From Sapria himalayana (taxonomy: Eukaryota; Streptophyta; Magnoliopsida; Malpighiales; Rafflesiaceae), in NCBI GenBank assembly GCA_029783825.1, contig JAREIK010002044.1, positions 85,971-149,970 on the forward strand: 64,000 bases of DNA. Reading direction: 5' to 3'. Positions 1 to 11,900 of the stretch are shown piece after piece (positions within the stretch are counted from its first letter, which is position 1; every line of letters begins with the position of its first letter). Position numbers and translations under genes: made by a program. The notes beneath the pieces are model-generated. The model made no database searches, was not told the DNA's origin, and worked only from the letters and a program-made list of their open reading frames with translations.

Positions 1-261
1 TCTTATAATTTTTAGATTCCCCTTCACAGCAGCTACTGGGTTTTCATATTCTATTTTTTCTGTTAATACTACCCTTCCTAAATCTTAAATAAGGGAAGAC
101 ATTCCTATCCAGTTTCGCTATTCCTTTTACTTTTTCTGGCATCGAAACCTCATCAAATTTATGTTCTCCTCTTATCGACCCTAATCTTGCAAGACTATCC
201 GCCAAAGTATTAGCTTCTCTATATATATGTAAGATTGATGCATTAAGCACTTTAATGAGGT

Positions 262-1320
262 TCAAAATAATTTCCATTTCTTCCTCATACCTCCAAAAAT
301 TTTTTTTCCACTTACTAAATCTATTAAAAGCATAGAGTCTACTTGAATTTTTATATTTTCTAAATCTAATTTTTTACAGATATTTAATCCTATATTCAAA
401 GCTTTTATCTCCGAGTGGAGGGCTGAGAATGCTTCTGAAGCGGATGTAAATGCTTTTATCACATACTCGTTTGAGTCCCTTATTACCCCTCCTCCACCTG
501 CTATACCAGTGTCCCTATTGAAGCTACCATCTGTGTTTAATGATATTTTACCTTTCGGAGTCCTATTCCAACTTATACTTTTTACCCATCCCTGTTTCGT
601 ATTTGTAAAAGCGAGGCCCCAGAACATTCCAGCTACCTTATTTAAATAGGAACCATCAACTTTTATAGGGTTTATACTTAATATATTCTTGATTTCTTTA
701 ATTATATCTTTTATAATTTCATTTGAATTCATTCTTATGCCCTCAAATTTACTCTTATTACGAACTTTCCATAGGCACCATATTGCTATATGATGTAGAT
801 TCTGAGTGAGCCAATTTTTGATGTAACTTCTAGGGTTTAGATTTCTCCAACTCTTAATTCTATCAATTATTCTATCTTCTTTTTTAGTTATTTGTAACTG
901 GTCTCCTAATTCCCTCCAGACTGCTGCAGCGATTCTTCCACTTGAAAGTAGATGATCCATTGATTCTTCATCTGTAAAGCAACATTCACATCTAGAGGCC
1001 ATTTTAACACCTTTTCTTTTCACATTAGTGACCACAGGCAGTGCATTTACCAGAACTTTCCATGCCAGCGAGCACATTTTCAGTGGAATACCTACTCTCC
1101 AGGCCCATTTAAATAAAGACTGCACGGGTTTTTTCTTTCTTATCAATTCTTTTGCTGACTTTAGCGTAAAATTACCTTGTAGAGTAAGGGTCCATTTCCA
1201 TCCCGATTTATTCAGTAATGAGTGAGCATCTACTATTTCCTTTTGTTTTTCCAATGCTTTCCAGCTATTTGATTTCTTCTTAATGCGATTGTGTTCTTGT
1301 TCTAGATATTTTGCTCGCAT
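262..1320 (-). pseudogene. LINE zf-RVT and RNase H segment
   Basis: This open stretch of 352 codons carries the zinc-binding region found after plant L1 reverse transcriptases (FKWAWRVGIPLKMCSLAWKV, then CECCFTDEESMDHLL) and most of an RNase H fold. NTDGS holds the first acidic residue, SEIKAL the second and QVDSMLLIDL the third. The last helix, HIYREANTLADSLA, is in another frame at 44-277. Presence of RNase H places the element with plant L1 groups that carry this domain. Confidence 0.88.
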
Positions 1321-1960
1321 ATATTTTGCCCAGAGGGAATCATTTTCTTTTATCCTCCATCATCCTTTGTAGTCCCAAGCAGCCGCCATGTCCTGTAAAT
1401 TAATGATGCCTAAACCCGCTTCCGCCTTAGGATAACAGATGTCTTTCCAATTTTTCCAGTGAATTTTTCAGCTTTCCGTTTTTTCCCCATAAAAAATTTG
1501 CCATTTCCATCTCTAGTTTATTTGTAAATTTCTTAGGTGGGTGTATGACAGATATAATATGTACCAGTATACTTTGAAGAACATGGGAGATTAATGTAAT
1601 CCTCCCACCAAAACCTAATAGGTCTACTTTCCAACCTGCTATTTTCCTTCTCATTTTATCTTGTAAAGGTGTTAGATGATTTTATTTCAGCCTTCCTTCA
1701 TATATCAGACAACCTAAATATACTAAAGCATCTTTTTTATGGTTAAAACCCGTTATGTTTTTAATTTTTTTTACCACTTTTTCGGAAGATTTTTTTGCTA
1801 ACATAAATTGACTTTTATCCTTATTAAGGGCTTGTCCTATTTCCTTCTCAAATAATTGTAGAAGGTCCATCAGGTTTTTAAATGAACTTTTATTCGCATT
1901 TTTGAAAATGATAATATCATCTGCATAAGCTAAACAACTTATTCTCGGAGTGTTTTTTGG

Positions 1961-3361
1961 CTATCTAAAGGGGATTATTTTGCCTTCTGACATTCTTTTA
2001 TTTAAATTAACAATTAATAATTCTAAGTACATATCAAATAATAAAGGCGATAATGGATCCCCCTGTCTCAAGCTACGTCTAGGTTTGAATTCTTCTCCTT
2101 TCATTCCATTTACAATAATTCTAACCCAAACGCTTGTTACACATCTATATATTAAATCAATACATGTTTCAGAGAAACCAAATTTTCTCATGATGAAACA
2201 TAATGTATGCCATTCTACTCTATCAAATGCCTTAGATAAATCTAGCTTAACTACTAAGTTACTTCCCCTCGTTTTAAATGCTATTTCTTTCATCATTTCT
2301 GATGCTAATCTAATATTTTCAATCATTAATCTATTCTTAACAAATCCTGTTTGTTCCTGTGATATTATAAATGGTAAAATATTACTAAGTCTATTTTGAA
2401 TAATTTTAGCAAGGATCTTATAAATTGCATTACATAAACTTATAGGCCTAAAATCCTCACATTTTTGAGGTGATTCTTTTTTGGGGATTAGCACTATGAA
2501 AGAGTCTGCCCATGCCTTAGGAATATCCGCGCCTACAAAAAAACTGGCAATTGCTGGAACCAGATCTTTTTTGATAATGAGCCAGTTTAGCTGAAAAAAA
2601 TAATTATTCCCGCCATCTGGCCCTGCTACACTATCCTTATCCAGATCAAACACTGCCTTTTTAATCTCTTCTTCCTCCGGGATCTTCTCCATCATTTGAT
2701 TTTGTTCTAGTGAGATGACTGTGTTAATCCCATCCATTAATGAGTTTCCTACTTGGGGAGCCTTTCTGCATAGATGGCTTTTAAAAAATTCCTCAAAGAG
2801 GGATCCTATCTGCTTGTCTTCTTCAACCCATTTTCCCTCATTAGTTTTAATGCACTTGATTTTATTTTTTTGAGCCTTTATTTTACACATGTTGTGAAAA
2901 AACTTAGTATTTCTATCTCCATCTTTCAACCATTTAATTGTTGAACACTGTTTCCAGTATACTTCCTCCATATACAACTTAAGCCTCAAGTCCCCTTTAG
3001 CCTTATTTAGTTCCTGTCTCTTTACCTCTGTGTTATTATTATCGTATTCTAATTCGAGTTTTTCTACTTTTTCCTCTTCTTGCTTTATTATTTGGTTTAG
3101 ATTTCCGAAGACTTCTTTATTCCTTATTTTTAGACATTTTTTTATTCTATGAAGCTTAACCTTTAATATTTGCATCAGTTTCCCCATTGCTGGCTCCATC
3201 CAGGATTCAGTTACCAGTTTTTCAAAGCCAGCGTGCTTTTCCCACATATTCTGAAATTTAAAGTTACTTGATACTCGGTAATTCTTATAGATTGTAATAA
3301 GTAATGGGCAATGATCCGAACAGGTTCTATTTAGATGTCTTAGCCCTGTAACCCCATGCAA
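1961..3361 (-). pseudogene. LINE reverse transcriptase segment (466-codon open stretch)
   Basis: This is the longest unbroken part of ORF2. It begins inside the endonuclease (HLNRTCSDHCPLLITI), passes a coiled linker rich in Lys and Glu, and enters the reverse transcriptase at about residue 290 (FRPISLCNAIYKILAKII). Motif A with its catalytic Asp and motif B are intact. The frame is lost about 35 bases before the YADD box, which is still readable in the next frame near 1920. The enzyme would copy LINE RNA at a nicked target. It is part of the ORF2 entry and is listed apart because it is the best piece for phylogeny. Confidence 0.9.
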
Positions 3362-4102
3362 AGCTATCCACTTAGCATTACACAGTGCTCTGTCCAGTCT
3401 AGCTCAAATTGTGCTTCTTTTACTCCTGTTGTTACACTAAGTGTAACTTGAACCTGTGAAATTTATTTCCATTAATTTCGAGTTTGAGATTGCCTCATTA
3501 AATTGTGTCATTGCTATTGGATCTGGGGTTTTACCTCCTTTCTTTTCTTGATTGCTCCTGATTATATTAAAATCACCTCATATAATCTAGGGTGCACTCC
3601 TAGATGCGATGTTCTGCATTTCCTCCCACAGTGCTAACCTTGATTTTTTATCATTTTTAGCATATACAACTGATATTATTTCATCTGTTTTTTATTTATT
3701 TTAAAATGTACTACATGATCTGTATCTTTTAAAATTTCAATGTCCAAATAATTATGCCACATTATCCAGAGTTTACTATTTATATTAGCATATGCATTGT
3801 TAAACACTAGTTTTTGGCTGTAGTTGATTAATTGATCATTCTGGATTATAGGTTCCGCAATGACTACAAGAGAAATTTTATGAGTATTTATTAATTGTTT
3901 TAACCTATTTATCGAAGGATTATTAGCAACCCCTCTTATGTTCCAATAAAGGCATTTATCCATTAATTCCTAGCTTAGTTTGGGATCTAGTTGTACACTT
4001 AGTCTCATATTTTATGTTTAATTATTTTTTCTTATTCCTTGGGGTTTTAATTGCATTCGAGTTTACTTGTAATTTTTCATAATATTTATCCTACCCCCCA
4101 AG

Positions 4103-4312
4103 CTACATTGCCATTATTTTTATGGCTTCCTTGGCTTGAGTTCTAGTGAGCTTTGTCCAATCTTCCTCATAAATATCCATATCATCCTTCCCCTTTTCTA
4201 TATAGAATGCATGTTCCTCTTCTTCTCTACCTATTGAAGGACAACTAAACACCTCTGCATCTTCCTCTGGGAAATCCAAGAGGTCATCCTCTATCCAGTT
4301 ATAGTCCTCCAA
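4103..4312 (-). pseudogene. Frameshifted C-terminal tail of LINE ORF1
   Basis: This acidic stretch, with EDDLLDFPEEDAEVFSCPSI near its start, has no ATG and is in another frame from ORF1. A close relative (SEVFSCPQIGREEE, then YEEDWEKLTRA) occurs on the plus strand at 17817-17945 just upstream of another copy of ORF2, which shows that the tail belongs to the LINE. It probably formed the end of ORF1 before a small indel between 4312 and 4370. Confidence 0.7.
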
Positions 4313-4367
4313 TTTTTCTTTTAAAATTATTTTGGTTTTGATTTTTTGTTCCTCTTCTTTCTACCCT

Positions 4368-5330
4368 TCACCTCCTCCCATTTTCTCCCTCCCCTAGCTT
4401 ATCTCCTTCCTCCATGCTTCCGTCATGATATACTCTATTACTAGCCTCTCCCTCTCCTAATAATTCACTCACTTTCTCTCTCATATACTCCCCTTCTACT
4501 TCCATTAAACCTGCCTCAATTACAGGTTTTTCTCCAGCCCCTCCCTCCTTCCTAATCCATCTTTCCACCATTCTTTTTCTACCTTCTAACCCTTGCACAT
4601 TTTCTGATTGTTCTGTACCCATCTTACACACCCCCGATTCGTGCCCAATTCTCTTATATTTTATGCAATAAGCAGGCAGATTTTCGGGAATAACAGGTTG
4701 CCAAAACCCATTATTCTGCCCATCATCTCCATTACCAATCCAGATCAAATTAGGTGGCTGAGTGAGTAGGTTACACTCAACACACACGCGAGCCTTGCTT
4801 GGCCTTGTCATAGAAACAGTAGCTTCATCACGAATTACAGGTTTACCCAAACAAGATGAAATTGTATAGAGAGATTGTGAGTTAAACAAATATAATGGGA
4901 GATTCGATAAGGAAAACCATACCGGGGCTAGAGGCACCTCCTCTAGTGGACTGAACTCCTTCGTCCACCTCAAGACATGCATAGGAAAGCCGTTAACTTG
5001 CCATAGACCTCTATGCCATAAGCGGTAGAAGTCCTCAATCATAAAACACTGCAGGAAGACGTGCTTCGCATCGTAGTCAGCTAGCTTCACTCTTCCAGTA
5101 AGCTTTAACGAGGAGATAAACTGTTGTATTTTCTTCGGGTGAGGCCTTCCATATGAAAACTTACCAATAAGCATATATTCAAAGGGCTCCATGAATTTGT
5201 GCATCTCCTCTGTGGAAAAAATAATCGCGAGACTCACGTGTTTGTTACCGAAGCAGCATGAAGGAGGCACGAACTCTCTTAAAATCAATGCAAATGACTT
5301 ATTGTTTAGTAATAAGTCTTTTTGCTCCAT
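4368..5330 (-). CDS. LINE ORF1, gag-like protein (DUF4283 plus zinc knuckle)
   Basis: This is an open frame of 320 codons. Residues from about 30 to 200 match the plant LINE/retroelement DUF4283 domain, with the core DYDAKHVFLQCFMIEDFYRL. A single CCHC-type knuckle follows at about residue 220, reading YCIKYKRIGHESGVC; the second Cys of the usual C-x2-C-x4-H-x4-C pattern is Tyr here. The protein would coat LINE RNA and act as a nucleic-acid chaperone. The acidic C-terminal tail continues in another frame (4103-4312), so the natural C terminus has been lost to a frameshift. The start is the first ATG, just upstream of the conserved region; the related fragment at 30.7-31.3 kb supports the same start. 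Confidence 0.8.
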   Translation of the reverse strand: MEQKDLLLNNKSFALILREFVPPSCCFGNKHVSLAIIFSTEEMHKFMEPFEYMLIGKFSYGRPHPKKIQQFISSLKLTGRVKLADYDAKHVFLQCFMIEDFYRLWHRGLWQVNGFPMHVLRWTKEFSPLEEVPLAPVWFSLSNLPLYLFNSQSLYTISSCLGKPVIRDEATVSMTRPSKARVCVECNLLTQPPNLIWIGNGDDGQNNGFWQPVIPENLPAYCIKYKRIGHESGVCKMGTEQSENVQGLEGRKRMVERWIRKEGGAGEKPVIEAGLMEVEGEYMREKVSELLGEGEASNRVYHDGSMEEGDKLGEGENGRR

Positions 5331-5439
5331 ATTTAGCTTGAGAGGAGCTTGATTCGGGCAGCAATGGCGAGATTCTCTCTCTAGAAATTGGGATTTTCTC
5401 TCTCTACGAGCTTGCTAGCTTGAAGTAGAGAAGTAATCC

Positions 5440-5661
5440 ACCTCCACAACAATGGCAGTGACGCACAACAAATTCACACAAAATGGCAGTTTCCAATCGC
5501 ATAACAATGTCAACCTTCAACCTTCAACAATGGTAGTTTCGCACAACAATTCGCACAAACTAGCAGTTACACATAATAAAACTATGCAAATATTATATCG
5601 AACAACAATTTGCACAACAATCTGCACAATAATTCCCACAACAATTCGCACAATAGTTCGC
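5440..5661 (+). repeat. Short-unit minisatellite around CACAACAATTCG
   Basis: About 220 bases hold degenerate copies of a 12-18 base unit such as GCACAACAATTC and CAACAATGGCAGT. The stretch lies between the LINE 5' end and the first TCTA unit. No coding sense is apparent. Confidence 0.65.
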
Positions 5662-8600
5662 CATCTATCGATCTATCTATCTACCTGTCTATCTATCAAT
5701 CTATCTATTTATCTATCTGTCTATCTATCTATCTTACTATATGACTATCAGTCTATATGTCTATTTGTATATCTGTCTATCCATTTGTGTATTTGTCTAT
5801 CTATCTATCTATCTATTTATCTATCTGGCGATTTTTAACTCTCTATCTATTTATCTATCTAACTATATATCTATTTGTCTATTTCTCTATTTGTCTAATT
5901 GTATATATTACTATCTGTCTATATTGTTTATCTATCGATCTGTCTATCTATCTATCTGTCTATCTATCTATCTATCTATCTATCTGTTTGTCTGTTTATA
6001 TGTCTCTCTATCGATCTATCCATCTGTCTATATATCTTTCTATCTATATATTTGTCTATCTATCTTTCTATCTATATATCTATCTATCTATTTATCTATT
6101 TATCTATTTATCTGGGTATCTATCTTTATATCTGTATATCGTTCTAAATATTAATATATATATATATATATATATATCTATCTATCTATATGTCTATTTG
6201 TATATCTGTATATCTGTCTATCTGATTATCTGATGATCTATCTATGAGTCTATCTATATATCTATCTATCTATATTGTGTATCTATGTATCTATTTATCT
6301 ATGTATCTTTCAATCTATCTCTCTATCTCCTTATATATCTATTTATCTATCATTCTATCTTTTTATTTATATATCTATCTTTCTAAGTATATATCTATCT
6401 ATCTATCTATTTACATATCTATCTATCTATGTATATATCTATCTATCAATCTATCTTTCTGTCTATATATCTATATACCTATATAAATGTCTATATGACA
6501 ATATGTCTATCTATTTATCTGTCTATTTGTTTATCTTTCTATCTGTCTATATGTATATGTGCCTATGTGCCTATGTGTCTATTTGTCTATCTTCTTATTT
6601 GTCTATATGTCTATCTATCTATCTTCTATCTATCTATTTGTGTATCTGTCTATCTCTCTATCTATCAATTTTTCTATCTATCTATCTATATATCTATCTA
6701 TCTATATGTCTATCTATTTATCTAAGTACCAATCTATATATCTACTTATCTATGTGTTTGTCTATCTCTCAATCTATCTATTTATATGTCTATATATATA
6801 TATATATCTATATCTATATATGTATCTTTGTATCTATCTATTTGTATATCAATCAATCAATCTATCTTCTTATCAATCTATATGTCTAATTAAAAATCTG
6901 ACTATCTATCTATCAATTTATCTACCTATCTATCTGTCTTTCTCTCTATCTATCTATATGTCTATGTTTTATCTCTCTATTTGTCTATCTGTCAAAGTGT
7001 ATATCTGTCTATCTATATGTCTATCTATCTATCTGTCTGTCTCTCTGTCTCTTTGTCTGTCTGTCTATCTCTCGATCTTCCTATTGGTAATTCTATAAAT
7101 CTATGAATTTGTAAATCTATCAATCTATCAATTTGTCAATCTAACAATCTGTCTATCTCACTATATATCTCTCTATTTATCTATCTATCTATGTGTCAAT
7201 CTATCAATTTTCTAATTTTCAATCTGTCAATCTATCTATATGTCTATCTTTCTATCTAACTCTCAATTTATCTATTTATCTATCTATCTGTATGTATGTT
7301 TGTCTATATATCAATTTATATATATATTTGTTTGTCTATCTGTCTCTCTATCTATCGATTTGATTATCTATCTATCTATTTGTCTATCTACCTATATGCC
7401 TATCTATTTATCTGTCAATGTGTCACTCTATCTCTATATCTATCTTCCTATCTATTTATATGTCTATCTATTTATGAATCTATCTGTCTATCTGTCTCTC
7501 TGACTATCTGTGTTTTTATTTATCTATCTATCTATATATTTATCTGTATGAATATATTTCTATCTATCTTTCTGTCTGTCTATCTATCTATCTATATGTC
7601 TATCTATCTATCTATCTTTATCCATGCCTTGTTGTCTATCTGTCTATCTTTTTATCTGGCTATTGGTCTTTCTATAAATCTATGATTTTGTTAATAAATC
7701 AATGATATACCTATATATCTTTCTATCTATATATCTTTCTATCTATTAATATGTGATTTTGTTAAATATATGATTTTTATCTGTCTATTAATATGTCAAT
7801 CTATATATCTTTCTATCTTTTTATATACCTATTTATCTATAAGTCAATCTATCTATCTGGCTGTCTATATGTCTATATGTCTATCTGTTTATCTATCTAT
7901 CTATCTAACTATTTGGATACGTGTCTATTATCTATTTGGCTATCTGTCTATCATTCTATATATCTATCTGTTAATTTGTTTATTTGTGTATCTGTCAATC
8001 TATCTATTTGTCTATTTGTCTTTCTATCTGTTTGTTTGTCTATCTATTTGTCTATATATATATATATATATCTATCTATCTATCTATCTAGGTATTTTTC
8101 TATATATATTATATCTATCTTTCAAACTATCTCTATATCTATCCTATTAATCTGTCTATCTTTACTTTCTGTCTATCTTTTTATTTGTATATTTGTCTAT
8201 CTTTCTATCTATCTCTATATCTATCCGATTAATCTGTCTATCTTTATTATATATCTATATTTACTATCTGTCTATCTTTTTATTTGTATTTTTGTCTATC
8301 TATCTATCTATCTATCTCTCTCTCTATCTATTTGTCTATTTATCTATATGTTTGTTTGTCATCCTATCTATTTGTCTACCTGTATATTTTTCAATCTATA
8401 TATCTTTCTATCTGTCTATCTATCTATCTATCTACCTATTTATCTATCTATCTTATAGCATATCTATATATCTACCTATGTGTCTATATGTCCATTTGTT
8501 TTTTCTATCAAACTATCTTTATATCCTTCAATCTATCTATCTATCAATCTATATGCCTTTCTATCTTTATGTCTAATTATATTTTTGTCTATATATCTAT

Positions 8601-8930
8601 CTGACTATATGACTTTTTGTCTATTTGTCATTCTAACTATATATAAATCTTTCTATAAGTTTTTATGTCTATGTGTCAATTTGTCAATATATCATCTATC
8701 TAACTATATATCCATCAATCTTTCTTTCTATTTGTGTATCCATCTTTCTATTTGTCTATCTATCTTTCTATTTATCTCTCTTTATATATCTATCTATCTA
8801 TTTTTGTACATGTCTATCTCTTTATCTGTCTATATGTTTATATGTATATATGTCTAATTGTTTATCTATTTATCTATCTATTTAACTATTTATCAATCTG
8901 TCTATCTATCTATCTATCTATCTCTCTATC

Positions 8931-8975
<45 letters not shown>

Positions 8976-11900
8976 ATCTATCTATCTATCTTTCTATTTG
9001 TGTATTTGTCTATCTTTCAATCTATTTATATATCTATCTATCTATCTATATATCTATCTATCTGTCTATCTATCTATCTGTCTATCTATCTGTCTGACTA
9101 TCTATTTATCTATCTATCTAGTTATCTTTCTGTCAATCTATTTGTCAATATGTCTGTCATTCTGTCTATTTGCCTATGTGTCAATCTATATATCTGTCTA
9201 TCTGCCTATCTGTCTATCTATCTATAGATCTATATGATTATCTATCTATTTATCTATCTATATATCTATCTATATATCTATCTATTTATGTATCTATTTG
9301 TTATCTATCAATCTATCTATCTATCTATATGTATATCTATCTATCTGTCCATTTGTGTATCTCTCTATATTTTTATCTATCTAATTATCTATCTTTCTAT
9401 CTTTTTATCAGTCAATCTATCTATATATTTATCTGATATATTTTTATATGGTTGTATGTGTATTTACCTATCTAAATATCTATCAATCTATATATCTATT
9501 TATCGGTCTATCTATCATTTTATCTATCTATTTATTTATCTATCTATCAATATGTCTATCTGTCTATATTTTTATATATCTATTTGCTTATCTATCTATC
9601 TGTCTATCTACCTATCTGTCTATCTATAAATCTACAAATCTATCAATCTATATGTCTATCTATCAATCTATATGTCTATTTATCTATCTATTTGTCAATC
9701 TGTCTATCTATTTTACTAACTATATTTCAATCTATATATCTATCTATCTATCTATCTAATTATCTAGCTATCTAATTATCTATCTGTAAAGTGTCTATTT
9801 ATTTATTTATTTATCTATCTGTCTATCTCTCTATATATCAATATATCTAGCTATCTATATCTCAATTTATATATCTTTCTAACTGTGTATCTATTTATAT
9901 GTTTATATGTCTATCTGTCAAACTGACTTTATGTCAATCTGTCTATCTGACTACGTATCTATTCTTTCTATTTGTCTATCTATCTATATATCTGTATATT
10001 TGTCTATCGGCCTATCTATCTTTCTGTCTATTTGTCAATCTAACTATCTATATATATATATATTTATTTATTTGTCAATCTACTGTCTATCTATATAGAT
10101 GTATTTCTATGTATCTGTCTATGTTTCTATTTGTCTATTTGTCTATCTGTCAATCTATATATATGTCATTCTATCTATCTATCTATCCATCTATCTATCT
10201 CTCTATCTCTTGATCTATCTATCAATTTGTCAATATATCAATCTATGAATTTGTCAATCAATCTATCTGTCTATCTTTCTATATATCTCTTTATCTATCT
10301 ATCTATTTGTGTGACTATCTGTCTATCTATCAATTTGTAAATTTTTGAATCTGTCAATCAATCTATCTATCTATCTATGTATCTATCTTTATGTATGACT
10401 ATCTATATATCTATTTACATATCTATCTTTTTATCTATTTGTCTATTTGTCTATATGTATATCAATCTATCTGCATATATGTGTATCTACCAATTTGTCT
10501 ATATGTCTATCTATCTATCCATCTGTCTATCTATCTATCTATCTATCTGTCTGTCTATCTATCTATCTGTCTATCTATCTGTCCATTTCTCAATCTATCA
10601 ATCTATCAATCTATCCATCTATTTTTCTGTCACTCTATCTATCTATATATCTACTTATCTATCTATGGTTGTACCTGTCTATTTATCTATCTATCACTCT
10701 ATATATTAGTCTATCTATCTATCTATTTGTCTCTCTATCTCTCGATATATCTATCATTCATTTTGTAAATCTATCAATTTTTCAATCTATCTATCTGTGA
10801 ATCTATCAATTAATCTATCTGTCTTTCTCTCTATATATCTATCTGTCTGTCTATCTGTCAATTTGTCAATTTAACAATCTATCAATCTGTCAATTTGTCA
10901 TTTTAGAAATTGTCAATCTATCAATCTGTCTATCTCTCTTTCTATCTATCTCTCTATATATTTGTATGTCAATCTAACTATCAATTTATCTATCTATCCA
11001 TCGATTTATTTATCTATCTATTTATGTATATGTCTATTTATAGATCTATCTATCTGCATATCTACATATATACTTATTTGTCTATCTGTATATCTGTTAA
11101 TATTTCTATCTTTCTTTATATCTTTCTATCTGTCTATCTATATCTTTATCTATCTTTCTATCTATCTATCTATTTATATGTCTATGTGTCTATCTATCTA
11201 TTTGTCTTATATAATTCTGTCTATCTCTCTATTTGTCTATTTGTCTATCTTTCAATCTACCTCTTTCTCTCTATATATCTATTTATCTGTCTATATGTTT
11301 GTCTGCCTGTCTATTTATCAGCCTATCTATTTGTCTATCTATCTATCTATCTATCTGTCTATATGTCTATCTATCTATCTATCAATCTATCTATATATCT
11401 ATTTGTCTGTCTATTTACCTATATATCTATTTGTCTGTCTATTAGTATATCTATCTATCTACTTATTTTTGTATCTACCTATCTGTATATCTTTCTATTT
11501 ATATATCTATCTATCTGTGTATTTGTCTATCTGTCTTATAGCATATTTGTATATCTACCTATGTTTTTATCTGTCTATTTGTATATCTTTTTATCAAACT
11601 CTATCTATCTATCTATAAGTCTATCTATCTATTCTATATGCCTTTCTATCTTTATGTCTAATAATATTTTTGTCTATATATCTATCTGACTATATGACTA
11701 TCTATTTATTTGTCTTTCTAACAATATGTAAATCTATTTATAAGTCTTTATGTCTATGTGTCAATTTGTCAATATATCATCTATCTAACTATCTATCTTT
11801 CTTTCTATTTGTCTATCTAGCTTTCTATTTGTCTATCTCTCTATATGTCTATCTATCTATTTGTCTATCTGTATATCTCTCTATCTATCTATATATCTAT

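Larger units (their letters stand above)
44..3963 (-). pseudogene. LINE ORF2: endonuclease, reverse transcriptase, RNase H
   Basis: The reading starts at MDKCLYWNIRGV (3963) and runs through an APE-type endonuclease with GDFN (about 3560-3580) and SDHCPLL (about 3310). Reverse transcriptase follows: motif A LDLSKAFDRVEW, motif B RQGDPLSPLLF, and LAYADD near 1920. A maturase-like segment (GWKVDLLGFGGRITLI, about 1620), a Cys/His zf-RVT region (about 1000) and an RNase H domain with NTDGS (about 530) and REANTLADSLARLG (about 200) complete it. The frame breaks near 3670, 3400, 1955, 1670, 1400 and 270. Two endonuclease stops stand where Trp codons are expected (near 3430 and 3405). The catalytic motifs survive, so decay is moderate. 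Confidence 0.93.
1..5450 (-). mobile_element. L1-type LINE retrotransposon, 3' end beyond window
   Basis: Read on the minus strand this holds, in order, an ORF1 with a gag-like domain and zinc knuckle (to 4103), an endonuclease domain, a reverse transcriptase, a zinc-binding region and a C-terminal RNase H (to position 44). That order is typical of plant L1-clade LINEs. The 5' end lies near 5340-5450, where a CT-rich leader precedes the ORF1 ATG. No poly(A) is visible because the 3' end falls before position 1. Several frameshifts and stop codons make the copy inactive. Two further partial copies of the same family lie at 17813-18840 and 29880-31420. Confidence 0.93.
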